This document shows positions 7,562 through 17,104 of a DNA stretch of 64,000 nucleotides, one piece after another (position 1 is the first letter of the stretch; each line of letters starts with the position of its first letter). Below the pieces are notes generated by a model. That model searched no databases and was not told the origin of the DNA. It was given only the letters and a program-made list of their open reading frames with translations. The stretch comes from Streptomyces jeddahensis (lineage in GTDB: Bacteria; Actinomycetota; Actinomycetes; Streptomycetales; Streptomycetaceae): contig NZ_LOHS01000094.1 in assembly GCF_001642995.1 (NCBI RefSeq), positions 1 to 64,000 of the forward strand, written 5' to 3'. The position numbers were made by a program, and so were the translations under genes.

Positions 7562-8425
7562 CTAGGACACCACGTCCTTCCGCCGGAACCCGCGGAAGGC
7601 CAGCGCGAACAGCACCAGCGCGTACGTGAGGGAGACGGACGCACCCTGGATCATGCCGCCCCATTCGGGCGTCGGCTGGATCACGTCCGCCCAGGCGAAC
7701 TGCCAGTGCGCAGGCAGGAAGTGGCGCCAGTCGCCGAGAGCCGTCACCGCGTCCAGCACATTGCCGACGATCGTCAGCCCGACCGCGCCGCCGACCGCGC
7801 CGAGCGGCGCGTCCGTCTTCGTCGACAGCCAGAACGCGAGCCCGGCCGTGACGAGCTGGGACACGAAGATGTACGCGATGACGATCACGAGCCGCTGGGC
7901 CGCGGTGCCCGCGTCGAGCGCCCCGCCGGTCGGGATCTGCAGCGGCCCCCAGCCGTACGCGACGGCACCGACCGCCAGCGCCACCAGCGGCAGCAGCACC
8001 ATCGCAGCGAGGCTCAGGCCCAGCGCGACGGCCAGCTTCGACCACAGCATCCGGGCCCGGGGCACGGGCGCCGCGAGCAGATAGCGCAGCGACGACCAGC
8101 TCGCCTCGGAGGCGACCGTGTCCCCGCAGAACAGCGCCACGGGGATCACCAGCAGGAAGCCCGCCGAGACGAACAGGCAGGTCGCGGCGAAGTTCGCCCC
8201 GGACGCGGTGGCCGTGTCCATCAGGGTCACCCGGTCGTCGGGGCCGTCCGGCTCGCCGCCGATCGCGAAGGCCACGACCAGCACGAACGGCAGCACGGCC
8301 AGCACCGCGCCCATCACCAGCGTGCGCCGCCGCTTCAGCTGGCGGACCAGCTCGACGCGCAGCGGCAGCGTCCGTCCCGCGCGGTACCCGTGCGCCACCT
8401 CGGTGCGTTCGGCGAGCGCGGTCAT
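7562..8425 (-). CDS. ABC-2 type transporter permease
   Basis: 287 aa with about six hydrophobic helices (for example near 36-56, 90-112 and 130-155). It has an Arg/Lys-rich N-terminus (RQLKRRRTL) in the cytoplasm and a large loop after the first helix, the pattern of ABC-2 permeases. It overlaps the upstream hydrolase-ABC ATPase gene by 4 nt (the ATG at 8425 lies on the preceding stop), so the two are co-translated and should form one transporter. The substrate is unknown. Confidence 0.88.
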   Translation of the reverse strand: MTALAERTEVAHGYRAGRTLPLRVELVRQLKRRRTLVMGAVLAVLPFVLVVAFAIGGEPDGPDDRVTLMDTATASGANFAATCLFVSAGFLLVIPVALFCGDTVASEASWSSLRYLLAAPVPRARMLWSKLAVALGLSLAAMVLLPLVALAVGAVAYGWGPLQIPTGGALDAGTAAQRLVIVIAYIFVSQLVTAGLAFWLSTKTDAPLGAVGGAVGLTIVGNVLDAVTALGDWRHFLPAHWQFAWADVIQPTPEWGGMIQGASVSLTYALVLFALAFRGFRRKDVVS

Positions 8426-11058
8426 GCGGTGCCTCCGATCAGGGTCAGGAACGCGTCTTCCAGCCGCCGGTGTGGCCCGACCGATTCGACCGGCACCTCA
8501 AGGCGGAGGAGTTCGGCGAGCAGCTGCGGTGTGCTGGCGCCCTCCAGCCGTACGAGCAGCCCGCCATCGGCGCGCACCGCCGAGCCCACGCCCGGCAGAG
8601 CGGCGATCTTCTCCACGAGCGGGTCGTCTAGCGGCTGGGCCGTGCCGACGAGCAGCGTCTCCCCGGAGCCGACGATCTCGTCGACCCGTCCCGCCTGCAC
8701 GAGCTTGCCGCGGTCCATGACCACGAGATGCGTGCAGGTCTGCTCGACCTCCGCGAGGAGGTGGCTCGAGACGATGACGGTGCGGCCGGCCGCCGCGTAC
8801 CGGATCATCACCTCGCGCATCTCGCGGATCTGCGGCGGGTCCAGGCCGTTCGTCGGCTCGTCGAGGATCAGCAGGTCCGGCAGGCCGAGCATGGCCTGGG
8901 CGATGGCGAGGCGCTGGCGCATGCCCTGCGAGTACGTGCGGACGGCGCGCTGCAGGGCGTCGCCGAGCCCGGCGATCTCCAGCGCCTCGTCCATGTGGGC
9001 GTCCTCGGCGGGCCGGCCGGTGGCCTGCCAGTACAGCTCGAGGTTCTCGCGGCCGGAGAGGTGCGGCAGGAAGCCCGCGCCCTCGACGAACGCGCCGACC
9101 CGGGACAGCACCGGCGCACCGGGGCGGATCGCGTGGCCGAAGACGCGGATCTCGCCGCCGTCGGGCCGGATCAGGCCCATGAGCATGCGCAGGGTGGTCG
9201 TCTTGCCTGCGCCGTTGGGCCCGAGCAGGCCGAGCACCTGGCCCTTCTCGACGCGGAAGGAGAGGTCCCGTACGGCGTACCGGTCGGCCGAGTTCGCGTA
9301 CCGCTTGCTCAGGTCGGTGATCTGCAGCGGCACGTCGGCGAGGTCCGGGTCCGGCGGCGGGGTCGCGGTGCGGCGCCGCCCCGTGAGCAGCAGCGCGAGC
9401 GCGGCGACGGCTCCAGCGATGGGCAGCCACCACACCCAGGCTGGCAGCGGAGCGGCCGCTGTGGCCACACCGGGCGCCGTCGGAACCTTCAGGTCGCTCT
9501 TGAGGGACGCCGTGTATGTGGCGGTCTTGACCGGTGAGGCGTAGGCGAGGTCGGTCGAGGCGAGGACAAGACGCAGGCGGTGGCCCTTCTGCACCTCGTG
9601 GTCGACGGCCGGCAGGGTCAGGGTGACGTCCTTGCCGCCCTTGGCGCCGGAACCCTCGACCCGCACGGGCGCGACCAGTTGGGAGGGCAGCACCTGCTGT
9701 CTGCCGTCCGGCCCCACGTCGTACACCTTGGCGAAGAGCACGGCGTCGTCGCTGGTGGACGCGATGTGCACCGTGGCCGTCGGAGAGCCGGTGATGCGCA
9801 GATCGCTGCGCAGCGGCGCCGATTCGAACCGCGCGAACTGGCCGGGGAAGTCGAGGGAGACGCCGACGCCGAGGGACGACAGGGACAGGCCTCCGGCGGC
9901 ACCGCCGAGTCCCGGCAGCGAGGAGACGGCGGGCGGCCCGGCGCCCGCGGGGTTGTCGAAGGTCTGCTCGCGGCCGGTGAGCGGCACGCTGTGCAACCCG
10001 CTCTCGAGGCCGGGATACCGGTCTCCGCTGGCGCCGCGCAGCTGGGCCTCGCCGTCGGTGGAGTCGACACCTCCGGTACGGGTGATGCGGAACGCGGGCC
10101 CGGTGTCGGCGTTCTTGTCGTCCTTCAGATAGCGGTCGAACCAGGCGTCCACGCGCGCGTACACCCGGTCGACTTCCATGTCGCCGCCGTCGTGCCCGCC
10201 CGCGATCCAGTCGACGTCGACCGGCGCGCCGTTGGCGCGGATCGCCTTGGCCATGGCGTCGGCCTGGCCGAGCGGGAAGAGGGAGTCCGTCTGGCCCTGC
10301 ATGATGAGCGTGGGCACCTTGATGCGGTCGCCGACGGCCGACGGGCTGCGCTCCTGCAGAAGTGCCCGCGCCTCGGCGTCGGGTGTGCCGGTCTCCGCGA
10401 CCCGCTCGTACATCTCGCAGAGCTGCTTGTCGAACCTCTCGCAGCCACCGCCCGAGTTGATGAACATCCCGGCCCACAGCTTCTTGAACACGCCGTTCGG
10501 GAACAGCGCGTCCGCGAGGTTCCAGTACGTGATCTGCGGGGCGATCGCGTCGACCCGCTGGTCGTACCCGGCGGCGAGCAGCGACACCGCGCCGCCGTAC
10601 GACGGGCCGGCGACGCCCACGCGCGGGTCGCCGGACGTGTCGAGCTGCACCTCGGGCCGTTTCGCCAGCCAGTCGATCAGCCGGGAGACGTCGGCGACCT
10701 CGCCCTTCGGGTCGTTCAGGCCGATCGGTCCGGTGGACCGGCCGAAGCCGCGGGCGGACCACGTCAGCACCGCATACCCGTCGCGGGCGAGGTCCTCGGC
10801 CTGTGTCCGCACGTCGTTCTTGCTGCCGCCGAAACCGTGCGCCAGCAGCACGGCCGGGCGACGGCCGGCACCTGCGGTGAAGTACGACGTGTCGATCCTG
10901 GCACCGCCCGTGTCGAGCGTCCGGTCCTCGCGGTGCACGGCCGGAGCGTCGTCCGAGGCGGCGGCCGTCCATGTCCCGGCACCGGCGAGCACCACAACAG
11001 CGGCCGCGGCGGCCAGCCACCGCCGCGGCCCGCGCATTTCGGGCAGTCGGAGATCCAT
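8422..11058 (-). CDS. Membrane-anchored alpha/beta hydrolase fused to ABC-transporter ATPase
   Basis: 878 aa with two functional halves. Residues about 10-32 are a signal anchor. Residues 40-330 form an alpha/beta-hydrolase (S15/X-Pro dipeptidyl-peptidase-like) with nucleophile Ser153 in GPSYGG, Asp in QTDSLFPLG and His in GGHDGGD. Next comes a beta-rich X-Pro-peptidase C-terminal-like domain. A second helix (AWVWWLPIAGAVAALALLL) precedes an ABC ATPase from about residue 575: Walker A GPNGAGKT, signature SQGMRQR, Walker B LLILDEPTNGLD. The topology implies an extracellular hydrolase and a cytosolic ATPase in one chain. A start at 11088 (10 residues longer) is possible. Its permease follows with a 4-nt overlap. 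Confidence 0.85.
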   Translation of the reverse strand: MDLRLPEMRGPRRWLAAAAAVVVLAGAGTWTAAASDDAPAVHREDRTLDTGGARIDTSYFTAGAGRRPAVLLAHGFGGSKNDVRTQAEDLARDGYAVLTWSARGFGRSTGPIGLNDPKGEVADVSRLIDWLAKRPEVQLDTSGDPRVGVAGPSYGGAVSLLAAGYDQRVDAIAPQITYWNLADALFPNGVFKKLWAGMFINSGGGCERFDKQLCEMYERVAETGTPDAEARALLQERSPSAVGDRIKVPTLIMQGQTDSLFPLGQADAMAKAIRANGAPVDVDWIAGGHDGGDMEVDRVYARVDAWFDRYLKDDKNADTGPAFRITRTGGVDSTDGEAQLRGASGDRYPGLESGLHSVPLTGREQTFDNPAGAGPPAVSSLPGLGGAAGGLSLSSLGVGVSLDFPGQFARFESAPLRSDLRITGSPTATVHIASTSDDAVLFAKVYDVGPDGRQQVLPSQLVAPVRVEGSGAKGGKDVTLTLPAVDHEVQKGHRLRLVLASTDLAYASPVKTATYTASLKSDLKVPTAPGVATAAAPLPAWVWWLPIAGAVAALALLLTGRRRTATPPPDPDLADVPLQITDLSKRYANSADRYAVRDLSFRVEKGQVLGLLGPNGAGKTTTLRMLMGLIRPDGGEIRVFGHAIRPGAPVLSRVGAFVEGAGFLPHLSGRENLELYWQATGRPAEDAHMDEALEIAGLGDALQRAVRTYSQGMRQRLAIAQAMLGLPDLLILDEPTNGLDPPQIREMREVMIRYAAAGRTVIVSSHLLAEVEQTCTHLVVMDRGKLVQAGRVDEIVGSGETLLVGTAQPLDDPLVEKIAALPGVGSAVRADGGLLVRLEGASTPQLLAELLRLEVPVESVGPHRRLEDAFLTLIGGTA

Positions 11059-11145
11059 GCCGTCAACGGTAAAGGCAGGCACCGACATGCACGGCAGCCG
11101 CCGGTCTGAACCCCCGGCCCTCCTTGGGAGGTACGCCGCACCGAC

Positions 11146-11169
11146 CACGTACCGCAGACGCGGTACGTG
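11146..11169. promoter_or_regulatory. 24-bp perfect inverted repeat, probable operator
   Basis: The arms CACGTACCGC (11146-11155) and GCGGTACGTG (11160-11169) flank a 4-bp spacer. It lies about 90 bp upstream of the hydrolase-ABC gene. The length and spacing suit a dimeric (for example TetR-family) repressor. No regulator gene is adjacent, so the protein is unknown. Confidence 0.5.
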
Positions 11170-11183
11170 CCTTCGGTGCCGTG

Positions 11184-11214
11184 GCGCCGGCCGGGCACCT
11201 CGCCCGGCCGGCGC
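11184..11214 (-). terminator. Hairpin terminator after mmsA
   Basis: A perfect 13-bp G/C stem (11184-11196 with 11202-11214, 5-nt loop) starts 8 bp beyond the mmsA stop. It should end the mmsA transcript and insulate the next minus-strand gene. Confidence 0.75.
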
Positions 11215-11221
11215 GCAGCCG

Positions 11222-12724
<1,503 letters not shown>

Positions 12725-12740
12725 GACAAGATCCCTACCT

Positions 12741-12923
12741 TCACAGACGGCGGCGTCGGGCCCTGACGGCCCGGTCGTACTCCTTGTGGGCTGCGTGGCC
12801 CTCCTCATGGGCCTGCGTGGCCGACGCGCGGGTCCCTGCCTCGGCCACGCCCACATCCCACCACGCCCGGACGGGCCGCGCGCCGGACACTGTGTCGGGC
12901 ATTTCGGGGTCGGCGTAGACACA
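12741..12923 (-). pseudogene. Remnant of the 3' end of iolD (trihydroxycyclohexane-dione hydrolase)
   Basis: About 60 codons on the minus strand read CVYADPEMPDTV, then VRAWWDVGVAEAG, and end EYDRAVRARRRRL before a TGA 16 bp upstream of mmsA. The pattern (CV..DP, then WWDV.VAE about 10 residues later, then a charged helix to the end) is what I recall for the IolD C-terminus. In several actinobacteria iolD precedes the dehydrogenase gene. No IolD ThDP domain is present upstream. This is recognition by eye from a short stretch. Confidence 0.45.
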
Positions 12924-13329
12924 TGGGAGCTGCCGAAGAGAACCTCCGGCGCGGGGCCGTGGCGGGCGGGGAGTCGGCGCTCGCACTTCGCTCCTGCCAG
13001 GGCGAAGCGGCCTCCCGCGCCGGAGGCGATCGGTGCCGGGCGTCGCGCGGTGCGTGCGGGCGAGGTCGTCGACCTCGGCTGGACGCATGCGCCTGACCCG
13101 GCAGTTCAGGGATCCGGCACTCCGCCTGCACCGTACACACGCCTCTCGGATGAGCAGGGAGGGCGCAGGAGCGGCGGGCGGCGTCGGCCGACTCGTGGGG
13201 AGTGGGGAGTGGGGACGGGATGGTTCTCGACGTCTGGGTTTAGTCGCATCACCGCACCCTGTCAATGCATTGTCCTGACATCCTTACCGTCTTGACACTT
13301 TTCTCCGGCGGCCGGGAAGCTGTACCGCC
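12924..13329. other. Intergenic, probably decayed sequence
   Basis: About 400 bp between the iolD-like remnant and the AraC gene. Open frames exist on both strands, but they have Arg/Pro-rich translations with no recognisable motif, which is typical of non-coding G/C-rich DNA. An A/T-richer patch around 13240-13310 (gtcaatgcattgtcctgac, tcttgacac) is the likely promoter region of the AraC gene. Confidence 0.4.
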
Positions 13330-14301
13330 ATGACGACGGGGAGGGGAGCGGCGACGGCGCCACGACCGGCCCACCGTGCCGCCAGCACCTGGGAGGCCGC
13401 ATGGGCGCTGCCACACCCGCGGCTGCGGCCTGGCGTGATCAGCTACCGCGGGTTCCGGTTCGATCTCGAGCGTCCGCGGCGCCGGCTGGAGACACCGATC
13501 GGCGCGGTCACTCTGATGCTCGGCTTCGAGGAGCCGGTGCGGATCTCCACCGCGGGGCGTCCCGCCGTCTCGCTCGTCTCGGTGTGCGCGGGGCTGGGCA
13601 CGGTACCCGTGGTCGGTGAGCACAAGGGGCGGCTCTCGGGCGTCTCGGTACTGCTCGCGCCCTGGGCCGCGTTCTCGCTCTTCGGCATCGCACAGCACGA
13701 GCTGGCCGATCAGCACGTCGACCCGTACGACCTCGACAGACCGCGCGGGCTCACCGGCTGGGGCAGCATCCCCGAACTCGTCTCCGCACTGGCCGGGCTG
13801 AGCACCTGGAGCGCCCGGTTCACCCTGCTGGACGAGGTCCTGGGCCGCTGCGCGGATGCCGCAACACCCTGTTCGCCCCGGATCATCGGCGCCTGGAACA
13901 CGCTCGTCCGCACCGGTGGCACCATCCCGGTCAGCCGCCTCGCCCACGAGGTCGGCTGGAGCGTACGCCAGCTGGAGAACCGCTTCCGGGAGCAGATCGG
14001 CCTCGGACCCAAGGCTGCCGCCCGGGTGCTGCGGCTGCAGCGCGCACGGCGGCTGCTCGTGGCCGGGCACAGCCAGGCCGATACGGCGGCGGCCTGCGGC
14101 TTCTACGACCAGGCGCACCTCTGCGGTGAGTTCAGGGCGATGACCGGATGCACACCCGCCGAGTTCACCGCGGCCCGCAACCGACGAGGGCCGCAGCGCT
14201 CGGGACCGCCCAGCACGGACCGGCTGACCGGCGAGGCCACGAGCCTGGTGCTGCCACCGGGGCGCAGTGCGCTTTTTTCCAAGACCGGAGGGCGGCGCTG
14301 A
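13330..14301 (+). CDS. AraC-family transcriptional regulator
   Basis: 323 aa. An N-terminal sensing domain (YRGFRFDLERPRR to LLAPWAAFSLFG) resembles the AraC regulators that Streptomyces places near oxidoreductases. The C-terminal double helix-turn-helix is at about 205-290: LAHEVGWSVRQLENRF, then AAACGFYDQAHLCGEFRAM and the family end motif TGCTPAEF. It stands alone, divergent from mmsA, so mmsA or a distant gene may be its target. The ribosome site is weak (ggaagctgtaccgcc). Confidence 0.88.
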   Translation: MTTGRGAATAPRPAHRAASTWEAAWALPHPRLRPGVISYRGFRFDLERPRRRLETPIGAVTLMLGFEEPVRISTAGRPAVSLVSVCAGLGTVPVVGEHKGRLSGVSVLLAPWAAFSLFGIAQHELADQHVDPYDLDRPRGLTGWGSIPELVSALAGLSTWSARFTLLDEVLGRCADAATPCSPRIIGAWNTLVRTGGTIPVSRLAHEVGWSVRQLENRFREQIGLGPKAAARVLRLQRARRLLVAGHSQADTAAACGFYDQAHLCGEFRAMTGCTPAEFTAARNRRGPQRSGPPSTDRLTGEATSLVLPPGRSALFSKTGGRR

Positions 14302-14767
14302 CGGCACGCTGGGGCCTTCCAGCTCTCTGACCGGGGGGAATCGGAGGGCAGCGGGGAGCGGTGGACCGGAACTGGCGCAGCAGGCCCGGTCCACTACGCC
14401 TGCCCGGCCATCGCTGGCCCTCGCCCGAGTCGGCCCAGCCCCCAGGCTCGTCTGTCAGGCTCGTCCGTCAGGCTGGTCTCAGCACCCGCACATCGCGGCA
14501 TTCTGCTGGCACCGTGCCGTGCCTCACGTCGGCTTGCCTCGCGTGCCGCGTCTCATGGCGCTGTGCGTCACGCGTGTTACGAATGCCTCTCTTCTGTCAC
14601 GCATGTCCCGTGTTCGCAGGCCTTGTGTCACATGCGATCCACAGCTGGTCTCCTGCACTCACTCGGTGTCGTTCATCAGACGCAGGCTGAGTGATCGCCA
14701 GCATCGCGTCCAGCTCCCCCGACGGCCTGCCCGGCTGCTGCTGCGACGCTCGCAGGGAGGTGCACTG
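14302..14767. other. Intergenic with minor 13-bp repeats
   Basis: About 465 bp without a supportable gene. It contains three near copies of a 13-bp unit, caggctcgtcygt (14443-14455, 14456-14468, 14469-14481). A run of related gtcacgc/tgtcaca motifs lies between 14566 and 14640. The last 20 bp hold the ribosome site (AGGGAGG) of the following small gene. Confidence 0.45.
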
Positions 14768-14968
14768 ATGACCGACCGAAGGCTCTGGTCGTACAAGGAG
14801 ATCGCCGCGCACATCAAGGTGCAGCCGGACACGGTCCGGTCCTACCGCAAGCACGGGCTGCTGCCGCCGCCCGACCATGTCGAGAGCGGCAAGCCCTTCT
14901 GGTACGCGGACACCGTGCGCGCCTGGGTGGCGTCCCGGCCCGGCAACCGGCACCGCAGAACCGATTGA
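14768..14968 (+). CDS. Small helix-turn-helix DNA-binding protein
   Basis: 66 aa. Nearly the whole protein is a MerR/excisionase-like winged helix: YKEIAAHIKVQPDTVRSYRK, then HGLLPPPDHVESGKPFWYAD and a terminal VRAWVASRPG helix. Such short solo proteins usually read a single DNA site. The start is well supported: AGGGAGG lies 8 nt before the ATG. No partner gene is adjacent on the same strand, and the role is unknown. Confidence 0.75.
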   Translation: MTDRRLWSYKEIAAHIKVQPDTVRSYRKHGLLPPPDHVESGKPFWYADTVRAWVASRPGNRHRRTD

Positions 14969-15025
14969 CCTGCCTGGCCGGGCCTGCGGTGTCCCGCCTC
15001 GCGTGCCGTCCGTCCGGCGGCCGGG

Positions 15026-15138
15026 CCCGGCCTTCACCGCTGGGTTCGAACGTCCGGCCTTCACCGCTGTGGTTCGATGGCCCGGCACCTCCACCGCTGC
15101 AGTTCGACGACCCGGCCCTCACCGCTGCGGTTCGACGA
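15026..15138. repeat. Four imperfect ~28-bp tandem units at the alcohol dehydrogenase stop
   Basis: The units begin at about 15026, 15054, 15081 and 15111, each with the core cccggc...caccgctg.ggttcga. The last unit holds the terminal codons (VVEPQR) and stop of the dehydrogenase. The other three lie downstream as degenerate copies of the gene's own end. Confidence 0.85.
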
Positions 15139-16162
15139 CCGTGACCCCCGCGCCCGGCGCCGCGCCCATCGCCGCCAGGGCCGCAGGGGCCTCCGACAGC
15201 GGGATCGTGGAGGTGACCAGGAGGTCGGGGCGCACGGCGCCCGCGCGCACCAGCTCCAGCATGGGGGCGTACGCGTGGGCGGGCATGCCGTGGCTGCCCA
15301 GGAGTTCCAGTTCCAGGGCGATGACACGGGACATCGGCACGACCGGGTCTCCGGCGGCGGACGGGAGCAGACCGACCTGGATGTGGCGGCCGCGGCGCCG
15401 CAGACCGCCCACGGAGGCCGCGCAGGTCGCCGGTGACCCGAGGGCGTCGAGCGAAACATGGGCGCCACCGCCGGACAGTTCGCGGACCGCCTCGGCGACG
15501 TCGCCGGCCGTCGAGGCGTCGACGCACTCAGCGGCTCCGAACTTCCGCGCGAGGTCCAGCGCATCGGGCGATATGTCGACGGCCACGACCCGCGCACCGG
15601 AGGCTGCCGCGATCATCACGGCCGACAGGCCCACACCGCCGCACCCGTGCACGGCGACCCACTGGCCCGGCGCCACCCTGCCCTGGGCGACGACGGCACG
15701 GAAGGCGGTCGCGAACCGGCAGCCCAGCCCGGCCGCCGTCACGAACGACATCTCCTCCGGCACCGCCACCAGGTTGACGTCGGCATGCTCCAGCGCGACG
15801 TACTGCGCGAAGGAGCCCCAGTGAGTGAAGCCGGGCTGGGTCTGCCGCTCGCACACCTGCTGGTCCCCTTCCGCGCAGGCGCCGCAGCTGCCGCAGGCGC
15901 AGACGAACGGCACGGTGACCCGGTCGCCGGGCCGCCAGCGGGCCACCCGGTCGCCCACGGCCTCGAGGACCCCGGCGAGTTCATGGCCGGGCACATGGGG
16001 CAGCACGACGTCCGGGTCGTGCCCCATCCAGCCGTGCCAGTCGCTGCGGCACAGACCGGTGGCCTCGACCCGGACGACCACCCCGTCGAGCGAGGGCACC
16101 GGATCCGCCACGTCCCGCACCTCGGCCGGCTCCCCGTACCGCTCGAACACCACTGCCCGCAT
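15119..16162 (-). CDS. Zinc-dependent alcohol dehydrogenase (MDR family)
   Basis: 347 aa medium-chain dehydrogenase. The catalytic zinc ligands are Cys38 and His60 with Glu61 (VPGHELAG). The structural zinc site is C90-x2-C93-x2-C96-x7-C104. The Rossmann glycine motif is GCGGVGLSA near 172, and Asp in VVAVDISPD indicates NAD rather than NADP preference. The substrate is not evident. It is monocistronic on the minus strand, starting at the ATG at 16162. Its 3' end has been multiplied (repeat at 15026-15138). Confidence 0.92.
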   Translation of the reverse strand: MRAVVFERYGEPAEVRDVADPVPSLDGVVVRVEATGLCRSDWHGWMGHDPDVVLPHVPGHELAGVLEAVGDRVARWRPGDRVTVPFVCACGSCGACAEGDQQVCERQTQPGFTHWGSFAQYVALEHADVNLVAVPEEMSFVTAAGLGCRFATAFRAVVAQGRVAPGQWVAVHGCGGVGLSAVMIAAASGARVVAVDISPDALDLARKFGAAECVDASTAGDVAEAVRELSGGGAHVSLDALGSPATCAASVGGLRRRGRHIQVGLLPSAAGDPVVPMSRVIALELELLGSHGMPAHAYAPMLELVRAGAVRPDLLVTSTIPLSEAPAALAAMGAAPGAGVTVVEPQR

Positions 16163-16274
16163 CGTCCTCCACCAGTCCTTCCGTCCTGTCCGGCGCCCGA
16201 CCGCAGCCCGGCGCGGGTGCGCGGTCGTGCGCTCACCGCCCGCACGCTATGCGCTCCGCTGGAAGTGCCGCTAT

Positions 16275-16347
16275 GTGCCCGTCGGTCGTCTGCGGCACCA
16301 TCGTGGCTGGTCGCGCAGTTCCCCGCGCCCCTGAAGGGGCGCGCCAA
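16275..16347. repeat. Dispersed Streptomyces intergenic repeat element
   Basis: The stretch with gtcggtcgtctgcgg, then tggctggtcgcgcagttccc and a closing hairpin cgcccctgaaggggcg (about 16325-16341) is, from memory, a repeat scattered through intergenic regions of many Streptomyces genomes. Only one copy is in this window, so identification rests on recall of the motif. Confidence 0.55.
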
Positions 16348-16439
16348 ACCGCGTCGGCGGGTCGCGTCCGCGCCGCTCTGCCTAAGAACTCGCAGTGACC
16401 CGCCGGTAAGGTCCCATCAGGTCTTCACAGAGCCCCTTC

Positions 16440-16910
16440 AACATCCTTACGCTTGGGCCTGGATTGCCGTATCGAGGATCTTGCGCAGGCAGAAGAGATG
16501 TGCAAGAGATGCAGATCACAGCGGTCCGAACGTAACCATCGAAGGGGCTCGCGAGTCTAAGAAGGCGATATCAGGAACGTCTTGGGGGGCGTGCCTGATG
16601 TCGGGGGACGTCTTGGGGGACGTCCCCGGATGGAGGTACCCCATGGCGCCGAAGCCGTGGGGAGCGTTGGCCGGGACACGTGCACCGGGGAGCTATGAGC
16701 GGCCCTCCCGTGCGTACGCGTCCCGGCGGACCGCAACAGGTATCGACGGGTTCCCTGACACCTGACAGAGCCCGCGACACCTGACGCAGCTGGCGCTGCC
16801 CCTACAGACGCCCGGCCGGATCCCGTGGGGGGAATCCGCACCGGGACACAGGAAAGCGCCCCGCCTACCGGCCCGTGGGGGGACCGGCAGCGGGGCGCTT
16901 TCCCCTTTTT
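16440..16910 (+). other. Orphan plus-strand transcription unit; small RNA or 55-codon ORF
   Basis: The strong plus-direction terminator at 16851-16910 has no recognised plus-strand gene before it. The preceding 400 bp are therefore probably transcribed. One short frame, ATG 16598 to TGA 16765, would give a 55-aa peptide (MSGDVLGDVPGWRYPMAPKP...) without known motifs. A GTG at 16591 opens a different frame of 35 codons. A Streptomyces-like promoter could lie near 16440-16460. It could be a non-coding RNA, a leaderless peptide gene or a decayed gene. Confidence 0.35.
16851..16910 (+). terminator. Strong intrinsic terminator with T-run
   Basis: The arms 16851-16864 (ggaaagcgccccgc) and 16890-16903 (gcggggcgctttcc) are a perfect 14-bp stem. 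A small inner CCGG/CCGG pairing sits in the loop, and the second arm is followed by cctttttat. A canonical U-tract is rare in this window and shows that transcription from the left ends here. Confidence 0.88.
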
Positions 16911-17067
16911 ATAGAGCTCGGTTCGCCTCCGGGGGCACAGAAGCCTGTGTCGACAGCCCGACCGTGCTCAGCCCCTCCTCCGTCGGGGCCTCCGCGCGCT
17001 CGGTCTCTCGACACAGGCGCGCCCCCTTCGGCTCACTCGCTGGGGCGGTTGCAGTGACCGTAAGCCC

Positions 17068-17103
17068 TCTCAAACGGAGTGACCGTCTCAAACGGAGCGA
17101 CCC
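17068..17103. repeat. 18-bp tandem duplication after the citrate synthase stop
   Basis: The copies 17068-17085 and 17086-17103 (tctcaaacggagygaccs) match at 16 of 18 positions. They abut the citrate synthase stop at 17105-17107. A further gtgaccgt at 17054-17061 may be a partial third copy. Confidence 0.8.
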
Positions 17104-17104
17104 G

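Noticed and set aside
12805..13140. Open frames on both strands between mmsA and the AraC gene.
   Set aside because: No motif, no ribosome site, and amino-acid composition typical of non-coding G/C-rich DNA, apart from the short IolD-like tail in one minus frame.
14443..14640. Clustered caggctcgtc and gtcacgc motifs suggested an operator array or attachment site.
   Set aside because: Copies are short and degenerate with no gene that would obviously use them; insufficient support.
16440..16910. Possible tmRNA, 6S or 6C-type RNA.
   Set aside because: I see no tmRNA tag frame or tRNA-like ends, no 6S-like long open bubble, and no pair of C6 hairpin loops; left as an unnamed transcription unit.
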